From contig NZ_JAGGOZ010000064.1 in the NCBI RefSeq assembly GCF_018614075.1, forward strand, positions 50,576 to 114,575: a DNA stretch of 64,000 nucleotides, in the 5' to 3' direction. Made by a program: the position numbers and the translations under genes. Positions 51,729 through 60,574 of this stretch are shown here, in pieces (positions within the stretch are counted from its first letter, which is position 1; each line of letters begins with the position of its first letter). A model generated the notes under the pieces. The model searched no databases. It was not told where the DNA came from and worked only from the letters and a program-made list of their open reading frames with translations. The DNA comes from Streptomyces sp. ISL-94. Lineage in GTDB: Bacteria > Actinomycetota > Actinomycetes > Streptomycetales > Streptomycetaceae.

Positions 51729-52592
51729 TTGAGTGCACCCACAGTGCGTCGGCGCAGGCTCGGCGGGAAGCTCCGCGAGCTGCGCGGGTCGCTCACGCTC
51801 GATGAAGTTGCCGAGAAGTCGGGCGGGAAGTTCGGCGCGTACAAGCTGTCACGACTGGAGACCGCCAAGGTCGCGGCCAAGAGTCAGGACATCGCAGAGC
51901 TTCTCGACCTCTATGCGGGGCTCGGCCGCGATGTCGACGACGAACTGCGGGCCGCCCTGCTGACGCTGACGAAGGAAGGCGCGCAGCGCGGATGGTGGCA
52001 CTCGTACCGTGGCGTGCTGAGCCCGGTCTACGAGGATCTGATCTCGCTTGAGGCCGAGGCGACGTCCGCCAAGACGTGGCACCTTGGGGCGATCCCCGGT
52101 CTGCTCCACACGGCGGAGTATGCACGCGAGATCATCAAGGTCACGGCCATGTCCGAGGGGATCGAGGCCAAGGTCGACGCATTGGTCGAGGTACGCCTGG
52201 CTCGTCAGGCGATCCTCACCCGCGAGGAACCGCTGAAACTGTGGGCAGTCATTGCCGAGGGTGCCCTGCGGACGAAAACCGAAGACCTGGGCGTGATGCA
52301 CGAGCAGCTCGGCAGATTGCTCGCGATGGGCAAGCGGCCCAACATCAACATTCAGGTGCTGGCGTCTACCGCACCACCGCACGTGGGACAGCTGGGAAGT
52401 TTCTCCATCCTCGGGTTCGACGACCACGAAGACCTTGATGTCGTCCACACCGAGGCGCTGACCGCCGCCCTGTACGTCGAGCGGCGCGAACAGGTGTCCA
52501 TGTACCGGGATGCCGCGCAGCGGCTCGCGGCCGCCGCCGCATCGGTTGAGCGGTCGGCGGAAATGATCGCAGAGATAAGGAACGCCCTATGA
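51729..52592 (+). CDS. XRE-family HTH regulator with DUF5753 (WhiJ-like)
   Basis: 287 residues. N-terminal HTH about 8-70 (LGGKLRELRGSLTLDEVAEKS, then YKLSRLETAK), followed by the DUF5753 effector-binding region: YEDLISLEAEATSAKTWHLG, IPGLLHTAEYAREII, RLARQAILTREEPLKLWAVI and a C-terminal YVERREQVSMYRDAAQRL. TTG 51729 behind GGAGGGA gives the usual length; GTG 51708 and GTG 51657 are in frame. Its stop overlaps the DUF397 start (ATGA). Such pairs regulate development and antibiotic production. Confidence 0.9.
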   Translation: MSAPTVRRRRLGGKLRELRGSLTLDEVAEKSGGKFGAYKLSRLETAKVAAKSQDIAELLDLYAGLGRDVDDELRAALLTLTKEGAQRGWWHSYRGVLSPVYEDLISLEAEATSAKTWHLGAIPGLLHTAEYAREIIKVTAMSEGIEAKVDALVEVRLARQAILTREEPLKLWAVIAEGALRTKTEDLGVMHEQLGRLLAMGKRPNINIQVLASTAPPHVGQLGSFSILGFDDHEDLDVVHTEALTAALYVERREQVSMYRDAAQRLAAAAASVERSAEMIAEIRNAL

Positions 52593-52804
52593 GCCACATT
52601 GACGACGCTTCCACCCTCCCCGTGGTCTGGTGGAAGTCCTCGCGGAGCGACACCGGTGCGCAGTGCGTCGAGTGCGGCATCGTCGATGCCGGCGAGCAGG
52701 TCGTCGCCGTGCGTGACAGCAAGACCCCGACAGGTCCGGCCCTGCTCCTTTCGTACTCTGCCCTCGGCGCTCTGGTCGAAGGCATCAAGCACGGCGAGCT
52801 GTAG
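52589..52804 (+). CDS. DUF397 small regulatory partner
   Basis: 71 residues. VVWWKSSRSDTGAQCVECG, VVAVRDSKTPTGPALLLS and FEA-like LGALVEGIKHGEL match DUF397. These proteins bind or modulate the upstream XRE/DUF5753 regulator. Co-translated with it through a 4-base overlap and followed by an 18-bp-arm terminator. Confidence 0.93.
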   Translation: MSHIDDASTLPVVWWKSSRSDTGAQCVECGIVDAGEQVVAVRDSKTPTGPALLLSYSALGALVEGIKHGEL

Positions 52805-52822
52805 CGGCCCGCAGAACACAAG

Positions 52823-52864
52823 AACCGCCCCTCGTCCGGCTGTGTGGCCGGACGAGGGGCGGTT
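52823..52864. terminator. bidirectional hairpin terminator after the DUF397 gene
   Basis: Perfect 18-bp arms (52823-52840 and 52847-52864) with a 6-base loop, just before the stop codon of the convergent RelE-like gene. Confidence 0.87.
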
Positions 52865-52866
52865 GT

Positions 52867-53220
52867 TCAGTCCGTGGCCTTGGGGTGACCGGTGCCCGCG
52901 TAGGTGATCCAGGCTGTGCGGTTTGCGTCGTCGAGGAGGTACCAGATGCGCCCTCCGCCGGTGACCTCGTACTGCCAGCGTTCCAGGGCTTGTCCCTTGA
53001 AGGTACTGCTACCGAGCTTGCCCTTGAGGCGGTGCTGGCGGTCGGGGTGGTCGCCGGCGCGGGGCGCGGCACGGATCTTCTCGAAGGCGCGGCGCAGGTT
53101 GCCCGCTGCCTGGCGCCCCAGGTGCTCCCAGCCTTCGGCCGCCTCGGTGTTGGCGAACCGGAGGTCGTACTCGCTGCCGATCGGGGGCGGCGCGGCTCGG
53201 TCTCCGCGCTTCGGGCTCAC
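52867..53220 (-). CDS. RelE/YoeB-like mRNA interferase toxin
   Basis: 117 residues, basic. EYDLRFANTEAAEGWEHLGRQ, NLRRAFEKIRAAPR, HRLKGKLGSSTFKG, LERWQYEVTGGGRIWYLLDD and a final AWITYAGTGHPK pattern resembles RelE/ParE-fold toxins (compare the YoeB-type HPHxxK ending). GTG 53218-53220 overlaps the stop of the upstream gene by GTGA. A ribosome-dependent or free RNase role is inferred from family. Confidence 0.78.
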   Translation of the reverse strand: MSPKRGDRAAPPPIGSEYDLRFANTEAAEGWEHLGRQAAGNLRRAFEKIRAAPRAGDHPDRQHRLKGKLGSSTFKGQALERWQYEVTGGGRIWYLLDDANRTAWITYAGTGHPKATD

Positions 53221-53690
53221 TCGCCTGCCTCGGGCATGGGGACGGGGCCGAGGTCGCCCTCGGGCTCGCGGGTGAGGATGGCGTGCAGGGCGGGGTCCGC
53301 GTAGATCTCGGCGCTGTGCCGCCACTGGGTGAGCAGGAGCGCGATCGGGCCGAGGTTGTCCAGGGCCACCGCGCCGCGTGCCGCGTCGACAAGCTCGGCG
53401 AGCAGGGTGTCGATGTCCTCGGCGGGCAGGAAGGTGCTCCACGGCAGGGCCTCGGGCAGCGCCTGGCGCAGGGCGGCGATGTTCTCCGTCCGTACCAGCC
53501 CGGCCAGCAAGCGGGAGGTGAAGTCCATGACGGTGGTGTCGCGCTTCAGCTGGTCCACACGCATCAGCGCGAGGTCCCCCGCGTCGCGTCGCCGCAGGCG
53601 TAGCGCACGGACGGCGTCCAGCCGGCGCGTGGTCGCGGCGGGATGGTGGAGCAGCTCGCTGAACGGCACGTCCTCGTAGGCCGAAGTCAT
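53217..53690 (-). CDS. antitoxin of the RelE-like pair (Phd-like N-terminus)
   Basis: 157 residues, longer than a typical antitoxin. The first 60 residues (YEDVPFSELLHHPAATTRRLD, then VRALRLRRRDAGDLALM) look like a Phd/YefM-type DNA-binding fold; the remainder is helical and acidic (LPAEDIDTLLAELVDAARG). ATG 53688-53690 is chosen; an upstream start at 53720 lacks likeness. ACATCC and GGATGT arms (53692-53697, 53708-53713) just upstream may be its operator. Confidence 0.72.
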   Translation of the reverse strand: MTSAYEDVPFSELLHHPAATTRRLDAVRALRLRRRDAGDLALMRVDQLKRDTTVMDFTSRLLAGLVRTENIAALRQALPEALPWSTFLPAEDIDTLLAELVDAARGAVALDNLGPIALLLTQWRHSAEIYADPALHAILTREPEGDLGPVPMPEAGE

Positions 53691-54164
53691 GACATCCACA
53701 GTAGCTCGGATGTTGGTCAACGCATAGCTGTAGTGGGGATTTCGCCTTGTGCGCGGGGCCTTGAAGTGGCCTCGGAGGGGCCTTGAGGCGGCCTCCGGGG
53801 GCCTTTGATCCCGTGGTCTACAAAAAGTTCGTGAAGTTCTTCACAAGGGAAAGGTGTCTGTGGGGGCTCAGGAAGGGCCTTTTGGGGGCCTCCTGAGGCC
53901 TCCAGGCCTCTTTTCGAAGGCGTTCGTACGAAGAGCGGACGCAACCGGTTCCGCATCGGAGGTATGGACGAACTCCGGTGGTCCAGTCCGGTTGAGGGCC
54001 TGCGGGCCAGTTCAGGACGGGTGCACAACGACTCCCGTGACACCGTGGTTCCCGTTGCGCACCATGACCTCCGTCACGCGGGCCGCGCAGTGTAGCAGAG
54101 GGTCTCCGACTGCTTGTGAAGGGGCTCACGAGCGGCACCCCTTTGGGTGCTGGATACTCGTTCC
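53691..54164. other. divergent intergenic region upstream of ndh
   Basis: 474 bases with no supported gene. It contains an inverted repeat by the antitoxin start (53692-53713), three GGGGCCTT(T)GA direct repeats (53755, 53777 and about 53796), many further GGCCT/AGGCC elements to about 53912, the Rex-like operator (53829-53846) and GATACT (54153-54158), a possible -10 that would place transcription start at or near the ndh ATG. Confidence 0.65.
53829..53846. promoter_or_regulatory. Rex (redox-sensing repressor) operator upstream of ndh
   Basis: TCGTGAA-GTTC-TTCACAA matches the Rex consensus TTGTGAA-N4-TTCACAA at 13 of 14 defined positions. Rex represses respiratory genes at low NADH/NAD+ ratio, and S. 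coelicolor ndh is, to my knowledge, a Rex target. It lies about 320 bases upstream of the start codon, rather far, so an upstream promoter would be expected. Confidence 0.75.
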
Positions 54165-55550
54165 ATGAGCACCACGGAGCGTCCCAGGATCCTCGTAGTA
54201 GGAGGTGGGTACGTAGGCCTGTACGCAGCCAAGCGCATCATGAAGAAGATGCGTTACGGCGAGGCGACCGTCACGGTCGTCGACCCGCGCTCGTACATGA
54301 CCTACCAGCCCTTCCTCCCTGAAGTGGCCGCAGGCAGCATCTCGCCTCGGCACGTCGTCGTCCCGCTGCGACGCGTGCTGCCCAAGGCTGAGGTCCTCAC
54401 CGGCCGGGTCACCAGCATCGACCAGGACCGCAAGGTCGCCGTCGTCACGCCGCTCGTCGGCGAGGCGTACGAGCTGCCCTTCGACTACCTGGTGATCGCG
54501 CTCGGCGCCGTCTCCCGCACCTTCCCGATCCCCGGCCTCGCCGAACAGGGCATCGGTATGAAGGGCGTCGAAGAGGGCATCGGCCTGCGCAACCACGTCC
54601 TCGAGCAGCTCGACAAGGCCGAGTCCACGACGGACGAGGACGTCCGCCGCAAGGCCCTCACCTTCGTCTTCGTCGGCGGCGGCTTCGCCGGCGCCGAGAC
54701 GATCGGCGAGGTCGAGGACATGGCCCGCGACGCCGCGAAGTACTACGCCACGATCAAGCGCGAGGACATGCGCTTCATCCTGGTCGACGCGGCCGACAAG
54801 ATCCTTCCCGAGGTCGGGCCCAAGCTCGGCACCTGGGGCAAGGAGCACCTCGAGTCGCGCGGCATCGAGATCTACCTCAACACCTCCATGGACTCCTGTG
54901 TGGAGGGCCACGTGGTGCTGAAGAACGGCCTCGAGGTCGACTCCAACACCATCGTCTGGACCGCGGGCGTCAAGCCCAACCCGGTGCTGGCCCGCTACGG
55001 CCTGCCGCTGGGCCCCCGCGGCCACGTCGACGCCGAGCCCACCCTCCAGGTCAAGGGCACGGACTACATCTGGACCGCCGGCGACAACGCCCAGGTGCCG
55101 GACCTCGCCGCCCGCAAGGCCGGTGTGGAGAACGCCTGGTGCCCGCCGAACGCCCAGCACGCGCTGCGCCAGGCCAAGGTCCTCGGCGACAACGTCATCT
55201 CCGGCATGCGGGGCTTCCCGCAGAAGGAGTACGCCCACTCCAACAAGGGTGCGGTGGCGGGCCTCGGCCTCCACAAGGGCGTCGCGATGATCGTCATGGG
55301 CAAGATGAAGATCAAGCTCAAGGGCCGGCTCGCCTGGTACATGCACCGTGGCTACCACGGCATGGCCATGCCGACCTGGAACCGCAAGATCCGCGTCTTC
55401 GCCGACTGGACCCTCGGCATGTTCCTCAAGCGCGAGGTCGTCTCGCTCGGTGCTCTCGAGACCCCGCGCGAAGAGTTCTACGAGGCCGCCAAGCCGGCCC
55501 CGGCTCCGGCCGCCGCCGCGGCACCGGCCCAGAAGGCCAAGGCCTCCTGA
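54165..55550 (+). CDS. ndh: type II NADH dehydrogenase (NDH-2)
   Basis: 461 residues, single-subunit flavoprotein passing electrons from NADH to menaquinone without proton pumping. FAD-binding VVGGGYVGLYAAKR near the start, second Rossmann FVGGGFAGAETIGEVED (about 172-188), YMTYQPFLPEVAAG, TAGVKPNP and IWTAGDNAQVPD; a C-terminal amphipathic membrane-binding region (KGRLAWYMHRGYHGMAM) and an Ala/Pro tail. ATG 54165 is chosen over 54147. Preceded by a Rex-type operator, so expression should rise when NADH accumulates. Confidence 0.95.
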   Translation: MSTTERPRILVVGGGYVGLYAAKRIMKKMRYGEATVTVVDPRSYMTYQPFLPEVAAGSISPRHVVVPLRRVLPKAEVLTGRVTSIDQDRKVAVVTPLVGEAYELPFDYLVIALGAVSRTFPIPGLAEQGIGMKGVEEGIGLRNHVLEQLDKAESTTDEDVRRKALTFVFVGGGFAGAETIGEVEDMARDAAKYYATIKREDMRFILVDAADKILPEVGPKLGTWGKEHLESRGIEIYLNTSMDSCVEGHVVLKNGLEVDSNTIVWTAGVKPNPVLARYGLPLGPRGHVDAEPTLQVKGTDYIWTAGDNAQVPDLAARKAGVENAWCPPNAQHALRQAKVLGDNVISGMRGFPQKEYAHSNKGAVAGLGLHKGVAMIVMGKMKIKLKGRLAWYMHRGYHGMAMPTWNRKIRVFADWTLGMFLKREVVSLGALETPREEFYEAAKPAPAPAAAAAPAQKAKAS

Positions 55551-55593
55551 CCCGGCGCGAGCCGGCAGGAACCTGAGCAGGACCAGCACGTCC

Positions 55594-55637
55594 CCGAAGG
55601 GGCCGCCCGCCATCCGTGGTGCGGGCGGCCCCTTCGG
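55594..55637 (+). terminator. terminator after ndh
   Basis: Perfect 17-bp arms (55594-55610 and 55621-55637) with a 10-base loop. Confidence 0.85.
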
Positions 55638-55695
55638 CATGCCGCGGGCCTGGAGTGGGTAGGCCGTTGCGTCGGAGCTTTCTGGAGGTGCCTAC

Positions 55696-57072
55696 ATGAC
55701 CGACGCCGCGCCGCGGTTGGCCGCACTTGCCGAGACCCTGCTGGGCGCCCCCCTGCCCGTCCGCATACGGGCCTGGGACGGCAGCGAGGCCGGCCCGCCC
55801 ACCGGGCCCACCCTGGTGCTGAACCACCGGCGCGCCCTGCGCCGGATGCTGTGGAAGCCGGGGGAGCTGGGCCTGGCCCGCGCCTGGGTCGCCGGCGACC
55901 TGACCGTCGAGGGCGACCTCTTCGCGCTGCTGGACCGGGTCGCGGGGCTCTTCTGGGAACGGCCCGCCCCGGCCGAGGCCCCGCTGCCGCCCGCCAAGGT
56001 CCGGCCGACGGGACTGGCCCGGCTACTCCCTCACCTGCCCGACCGGTCCGCCGGCGATACCGGGACCGCCGCCCTGCTGCGCGATCCGCAGGCACGTGCC
56101 GCCGTACGCGACCTGATCGCGCTGGCCAGGCCGTGGCCCGCGCCCGCCCCGCCGCCCGAGGAGGCAGCCCGCCGCGGCGGACCCCAGCACAGCAAGAGCC
56201 GCGACCGGCAGGCCGTCAGCCACCACTACGACGTCGGCAACGCGTTCTACGAGCACGTCCTCGGCCCGTCCATGGTGTACTCCTGCGCCTACTGGAGCCC
56301 CGGCTCCACCCTGGAGCGGGCCCAGCGGGACAAGCTCGACCTGGTCTGCCGCAAACTCGCCCTCGCGCCCGGCGTCCGGCTCCTCGACGTCGGCTGCGGC
56401 TGGGGCTCCATGGCCCTGCACGCGGCCCGGGAGTACGGGGTCCAGGTCACCGGCATCACCCTCTCGCGCGAGCAGGCCGCCTACGCCCGCAAGCGGGTCG
56501 CGGAGGAGGGCCTGGCCGACCGGATCGAGATCCGAGTCCAGGACTACCGGGACGTCAAGGACGGCCCGTACGGCGCCATTTCCTCCATCGGCATGGCCGA
56601 ACACGTCGGCGCCGAACGCTACCGCGACTACGCCCGCACCCTGCACGCCCTGCTGAGCCCCGGCGGGCGGCTGCTGAACCACCAGATCGCACGGCCCCCG
56701 GAGCCCGACGAAGAGGCCTACCGGATCGACGAGTTCATCGACGCCTACGTCTTCCCCGACGGGGAGCTGTCCCCGCTCGGCACCACCGTCGGCGAGCTGG
56801 AGCGGGCCGGCTTCGAGGTCCGCGACGTGGAGGCGCTGCGCGAGCACTACGCGCTGACCCTGCGGGCCTGGGTGGTGCGCCTGGAGGCCCGCTGGGAGGA
56901 GGCCGTACGCCTCACCTCGCCCGGGCGGGCACGCGTCTGGCTGCTGTACATGGCCGCCTCCGCGCTCGGCTTCGAGCACGGCCGGCTCGGCGTCAACCAG
57001 GTCCTCGCCGTGCGGCCGGCGCAGGGCGGAGCCTCCGGGCTGCCGCTGCGGACGCGCACCTGGGGCGCGTAA
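55696..57072 (+). CDS. cfa: cyclopropane-fatty-acyl-phospholipid synthase family methyltransferase
   Basis: 458 residues. It adds a methylene (or methyl) from SAM across the double bond of phospholipid acyl chains. N-terminal lipid-binding region about 1-150 (WKPGELGLARAWVAGDLTVEGD), then the methyltransferase: SHHYDVGNAFYEHVLG, MVYSCAYW, motif I LDVGCGWGS (about 229-237), GITLSREQAAYA, SIGMAEHVG (the bicarbonate/Glu region) and DEFIDAYVFPDGELS. ATG 55696 follows GGAGG. The desaturase at 1932 could supply its unsaturated substrate. Confidence 0.93.
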   Translation: MTDAAPRLAALAETLLGAPLPVRIRAWDGSEAGPPTGPTLVLNHRRALRRMLWKPGELGLARAWVAGDLTVEGDLFALLDRVAGLFWERPAPAEAPLPPAKVRPTGLARLLPHLPDRSAGDTGTAALLRDPQARAAVRDLIALARPWPAPAPPPEEAARRGGPQHSKSRDRQAVSHHYDVGNAFYEHVLGPSMVYSCAYWSPGSTLERAQRDKLDLVCRKLALAPGVRLLDVGCGWGSMALHAAREYGVQVTGITLSREQAAYARKRVAEEGLADRIEIRVQDYRDVKDGPYGAISSIGMAEHVGAERYRDYARTLHALLSPGGRLLNHQIARPPEPDEEAYRIDEFIDAYVFPDGELSPLGTTVGELERAGFEVRDVEALREHYALTLRAWVVRLEARWEEAVRLTSPGRARVWLLYMAASALGFEHGRLGVNQVLAVRPAQGGASGLPLRTRTWGA

Positions 57073-57130
57073 CGGCCTTGCGAGGGCGACGGGAAGGGCA
57101 AGGAAGGGCAAGGAAGGGCGGCAACGGGAG

Positions 57131-57158
57131 GGGCCCCGGGGCAGATGCCCCGGGGCCC
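57131..57158. terminator. bidirectional hairpin between cfa and the ABC permease
   Basis: 13-bp arms (57131-57143 and 57146-57158), effectively with a six-base loop, between convergent genes. Confidence 0.75.
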
Positions 57159-57181
57159 TTGCGCGCCGACGCCGGCCGCGC

Positions 57182-59731
57182 TCACTCGGTCTTGATGGCC
57201 GTCAGCATGTTGAGGCGGGCGGCGCTGCGGGCCGGCCACATGGCGGCCAGGACGCCGACCACGGCGGCCAGCAGGAGGAAGATGCCGATCCGGTCCCACG
57301 GCAGGACCAGGGCGTAGTTCGGGACCGACTTGGCGAAGGTGGTGCCGACCGCCCAGGCGAGGAAGACGCCGATGGCGATACCGAGGACCGCGCCGAACAG
57401 CGAGATCACCACGGCCTCCAGGCGGATCATGTTCTTGACCCGGCTCCGGTCGAGGCCGATCGCCCGCAGCATGCCGATCTCCTGGGTCCGCTCGAAGACG
57501 GACATCGCCAGGGTGTTGACCACCCCGAGCACCGAGATGATCAGTGCCATGCCGAGCAGGCCGTACATGATGTTCAGCATCGTGTTGATGATGCCGCCCA
57601 TCTCGTTGCGCATGTCCTGCTGGGTGGCGACGGTCATCGCCGGGTTCTTGCCGAGCGCGTCGACGACGCTCTGCTGGGCGGCCTTGGAGGCACCGCCGGT
57701 GGTGTTGACGTAGACCTCGGGGATGTACTGCTCTTCGCTGTGCTCGCTGAGGATCCTGTTGTCGATGACGTACGGGGACAGCAGCCCTTCGAGGTCCTTG
57801 TAGACCGCCCCGACCTTGAGGGTGGCCTTCTGGCCGTCGTCGTACTGGACCTGGAGCGCCGAGCCGACGGAGAGGCTCTGCTTCTTCGCGGTGCTCTCGG
57901 CGACGGCGACCTCGCCCTTCGCGAGGCCGGCCAGCGAGCCGCTGACCGTCTCGATGTTCAGCAGCTCGCCGATGGCGGCCGGGTCGACCCCGGAGGCGGA
58001 GCGGAAGCTGTCGCCGATCTTCAGGTAGCCGGCTGCCTGCGGGGAGACCGCCTTGATGCCGGGGGCCTTGGCCAGGGTCTCGGCGACCGACTTGTCCAGG
58101 CTCATGCCATCGGCGGCCATGGAGACCTTGTAGTCGGCCTTGAGCTTGTCCGTGCTCATCCGGTCGACGGCCTTGCCCATCGTGATGCCGAGCACCGACA
58201 GGGTGGTGACCAGCGTCAGGCCGATGGCCAGGGAGGCCGCGGTGACCGCGGTGCGGCGGGGGTTGCGCACGGCGTTCTGGGCGGCCAGCTTGCCGGGGAC
58301 GCCGAACACCTTCTGCAGGAGCGGGCGGACGGCCGCGATGACCGGCTTGGAGAGCAGCGGCAGCATCACGATCAGGCCGATGAGCATGAAGAACGCGCCG
58401 GCGCCGATGACCATGCGGCCGTCGCCGCCCATGGACACGCCGAGGAAGACGACGCCGATGCCGGCGGCACTGATGACGGAGCCGAGGATGTTCCGCAGGA
58501 CCAGGGACTTGGCGGTGGCCGGCAGGTGGGCGCTGCCCATGGCGGCGACCGGGGCGATCCGGCCGGTGCGCCAGGCAGGCAGCAGGGCGGCGAGCGTGGT
58601 GACGAGGACGCCGATGACCAGGGCCGCGACGACGGTGCCCGGGGCGATCACCAGGTCGCCGGCCGGCAGCTTGGCGCCGAAGGCCTCGATCGCGGAGCGC
58701 ATGCCGACCGCGAGGCCGACGCCGCTGACCAGGCCGATGGCGGCGGAGACGACGCCGACGACCAGGGCCTCGGCGAGGACCGAGCGCATGACCTGGCCGC
58801 GGTTGGCGCCGACGGCGCGCAGCAGGGCCAGCTCCTTCGTGCGCTGGGTGACCAGCATGGTGAAGGTGTTGTAGATGAGGAAGACGCCGACGAAGAGCGC
58901 GATGCCGGCGAAGGCGAGGAGCATCTGGTTCATGCTGGTCATGCCATTCTCGACCTCCTTCGCCTGCTCGGCCGCGAGGGCGGCGCCGGTCTGGGCCTTG
59001 GTGTTCTTGGCGTCCAGCAGCGGCTTGATCTCGTCGAGCAGCCGGTCGGCGGAGGTCCCGGCCTTGGCGCCGACCGACAGCTCCTCGTAGAAGCCGGGCT
59101 TGAGGTACAGCTCCTGGGCGACGGCGGTGTCGAAGAGGACCAGGCTGCCGCCCGCGTTGACGCCGCCGTCCTCGGTGGTGAAGACACCGGTGAGGGTGTA
59201 CTCCTTCACCGGGCCGTTGGTGGCGACGCGGACCTTGTCGCCGACCTTGTACCCACCGGTGGCCGCGGTCGCCGTGTCGAGGGCGATCTGGTCGGCCTTG
59301 GCGGGGCCGGCGCCCTCGGTGAAGGCGTAGCGCGGGTCCTTGCCGTCCTTGACGGGGGCGTAGTTGGCGCCCTTGTTGGCCCAGCCCGAGCCGATCAGCT
59401 TGCCGTTCTCGTCACCGACGCCGGCGAAGCCGGAGACCCGGCCGGAGACGGTGTCCACGCCCGCCAGCGCCTTGACCTTGTCGAGGGTCTGCCGGCTGAT
59501 GCCGGCCTCACCCTCCTTCTGGCCCTCCTCGTTGCGGGTCTGGCCGTACGAGGTCACGGAGACGGCGACGCCGTCGTAGCTCTTGGCGGACTGGCTGGAG
59601 AGGGCCTTGCTGAGGGTGTCGGTGAAGACGAGGGTGCCGGAGACGAAGGCGACGCCGAGGACGACGGCGAGCACCGTCATCAGCAGCCGGGCCTTGTGCG
59701 CGAGGACGTTGCGCAGGGCGGTACGGAACAT
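57182..59731 (-). CDS. FtsX-like ABC transporter permease (second copy)
   Basis: 849 residues. Same layout as the permease at 25146-27740: N-terminal anchor (LLMTVLAVVLGVAFVSGTLVF), extracellular domain, FtsX unit with TMLVTQRTKELALLRAVGANRGQ, second extracellular domain and C-terminal FtsX unit with MSVFERTQEIGMLRAIGLDRS. The order is ATPase then permease on the minus strand. By eye it is a paralogue of the first system, not a recent duplicate. Substrate unknown. Confidence 0.93.
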   Translation of the reverse strand: MFRTALRNVLAHKARLLMTVLAVVLGVAFVSGTLVFTDTLSKALSSQSAKSYDGVAVSVTSYGQTRNEEGQKEGEAGISRQTLDKVKALAGVDTVSGRVSGFAGVGDENGKLIGSGWANKGANYAPVKDGKDPRYAFTEGAGPAKADQIALDTATAATGGYKVGDKVRVATNGPVKEYTLTGVFTTEDGGVNAGGSLVLFDTAVAQELYLKPGFYEELSVGAKAGTSADRLLDEIKPLLDAKNTKAQTGAALAAEQAKEVENGMTSMNQMLLAFAGIALFVGVFLIYNTFTMLVTQRTKELALLRAVGANRGQVMRSVLAEALVVGVVSAAIGLVSGVGLAVGMRSAIEAFGAKLPAGDLVIAPGTVVAALVIGVLVTTLAALLPAWRTGRIAPVAAMGSAHLPATAKSLVLRNILGSVISAAGIGVVFLGVSMGGDGRMVIGAGAFFMLIGLIVMLPLLSKPVIAAVRPLLQKVFGVPGKLAAQNAVRNPRRTAVTAASLAIGLTLVTTLSVLGITMGKAVDRMSTDKLKADYKVSMAADGMSLDKSVAETLAKAPGIKAVSPQAAGYLKIGDSFRSASGVDPAAIGELLNIETVSGSLAGLAKGEVAVAESTAKKQSLSVGSALQVQYDDGQKATLKVGAVYKDLEGLLSPYVIDNRILSEHSEEQYIPEVYVNTTGGASKAAQQSVVDALGKNPAMTVATQQDMRNEMGGIINTMLNIMYGLLGMALIISVLGVVNTLAMSVFERTQEIGMLRAIGLDRSRVKNMIRLEAVVISLFGAVLGIAIGVFLAWAVGTTFAKSVPNYALVLPWDRIGIFLLLAAVVGVLAAMWPARSAARLNMLTAIKTE

Positions 59732-59800
59732 GTGGAGGAGTCCAGAGGTCGGAACGGTCGGCAGGGGACGGGCGGGAGGGGGACGCCTCCGCTGGTCGGT

Positions 59801-60574
59801 TCAGCTCGTACGGCCCTTGGCGTCGAACGCCTTCATGCGGTCCAGCACGCCGTCGGCGGTGGGGCTGAGCATCTCGTCGACGATCGCGCCGTCGGCGAGG
59901 AAGATGACGCGGTCCGCGTAGGAGGCGGCGACCGGGTCGTGGGTGACCATCACGACGGTCTGGCCCAGCTCGCGCACCGAGTTGCGCAGGAAGCCGAGGA
60001 CCTCGGCGCCGGAGCGGGAGTCCAGGTTTCCGGTCGGCTCGTCGCCGAAGATGATCTCGGGGCGGGAGGCGAGGGCGCGGGCCACGGCCACGCGCTGCTG
60101 CTGGCCGCCGGAGAGCTGGGTCGGGCGGTGGGAGAGGCGGTCGGAGAGGCCGACCATGCCGATCACCGCGTCCAGCCACTGCTTGTCGGGCTTGCGGCCG
60201 GCGATGTCCATGGGGAGCGTGATGTTCTCCAGGGCCGTCAGGGTCGGCAGCAGGTTGAAGGCCTGGAAGATGAAGCCGATCTTGTCCCGGCGCAGCTGGG
60301 TGAGCTGCTTGTCCTTGAGGGAGCCCAGCTCGGTCTCGCCGATCCGGACCGAGCCGGCGCTGAAGGTGTCCAGGCCGGCGACGCAGTGCATCAGGGTGGA
60401 CTTGCCGGAGCCCGAGGGGCCCATGATCGCGGTGAACCGGCCCTGGGCGAAGTCCACGGAGACCTGGTTCAGCGCGACCACCTGGGTCTCGCCCTGGCCG
60501 TACACCTTGGAGAGGCCGGTGGCGCGGGCGGCCACGGCCTGGGTGGTGTGCGAGGCGTGGTTCATGGTGGTCAC
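59801..60574 (-). CDS. ABC transporter ATP-binding protein (second MacB/LolD-type copy)
   Basis: 257 residues. Walker A GPSGSGKST, FIFQAFNLLPTLTALENITLP in the Q-loop area, LSGGQQQRVAVARAL, IIFGDEPTGNLDSRSG and MVTHDPVAASYADR. Nearly the same wording as the ATPase at 24361-25149. The GTG at 60572-60574 is preferred because AGGAG lies 8 bases upstream; ATG 60565 is the alternative. Long upstream extension of the frame is not supported. The permease starts 69 bases after its stop. Confidence 0.94.
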   Translation of the reverse strand: MTTMNHASHTTQAVAARATGLSKVYGQGETQVVALNQVSVDFAQGRFTAIMGPSGSGKSTLMHCVAGLDTFSAGSVRIGETELGSLKDKQLTQLRRDKIGFIFQAFNLLPTLTALENITLPMDIAGRKPDKQWLDAVIGMVGLSDRLSHRPTQLSGGQQQRVAVARALASRPEIIFGDEPTGNLDSRSGAEVLGFLRNSVRELGQTVVMVTHDPVAASYADRVIFLADGAIVDEMLSPTADGVLDRMKAFDAKGRTS

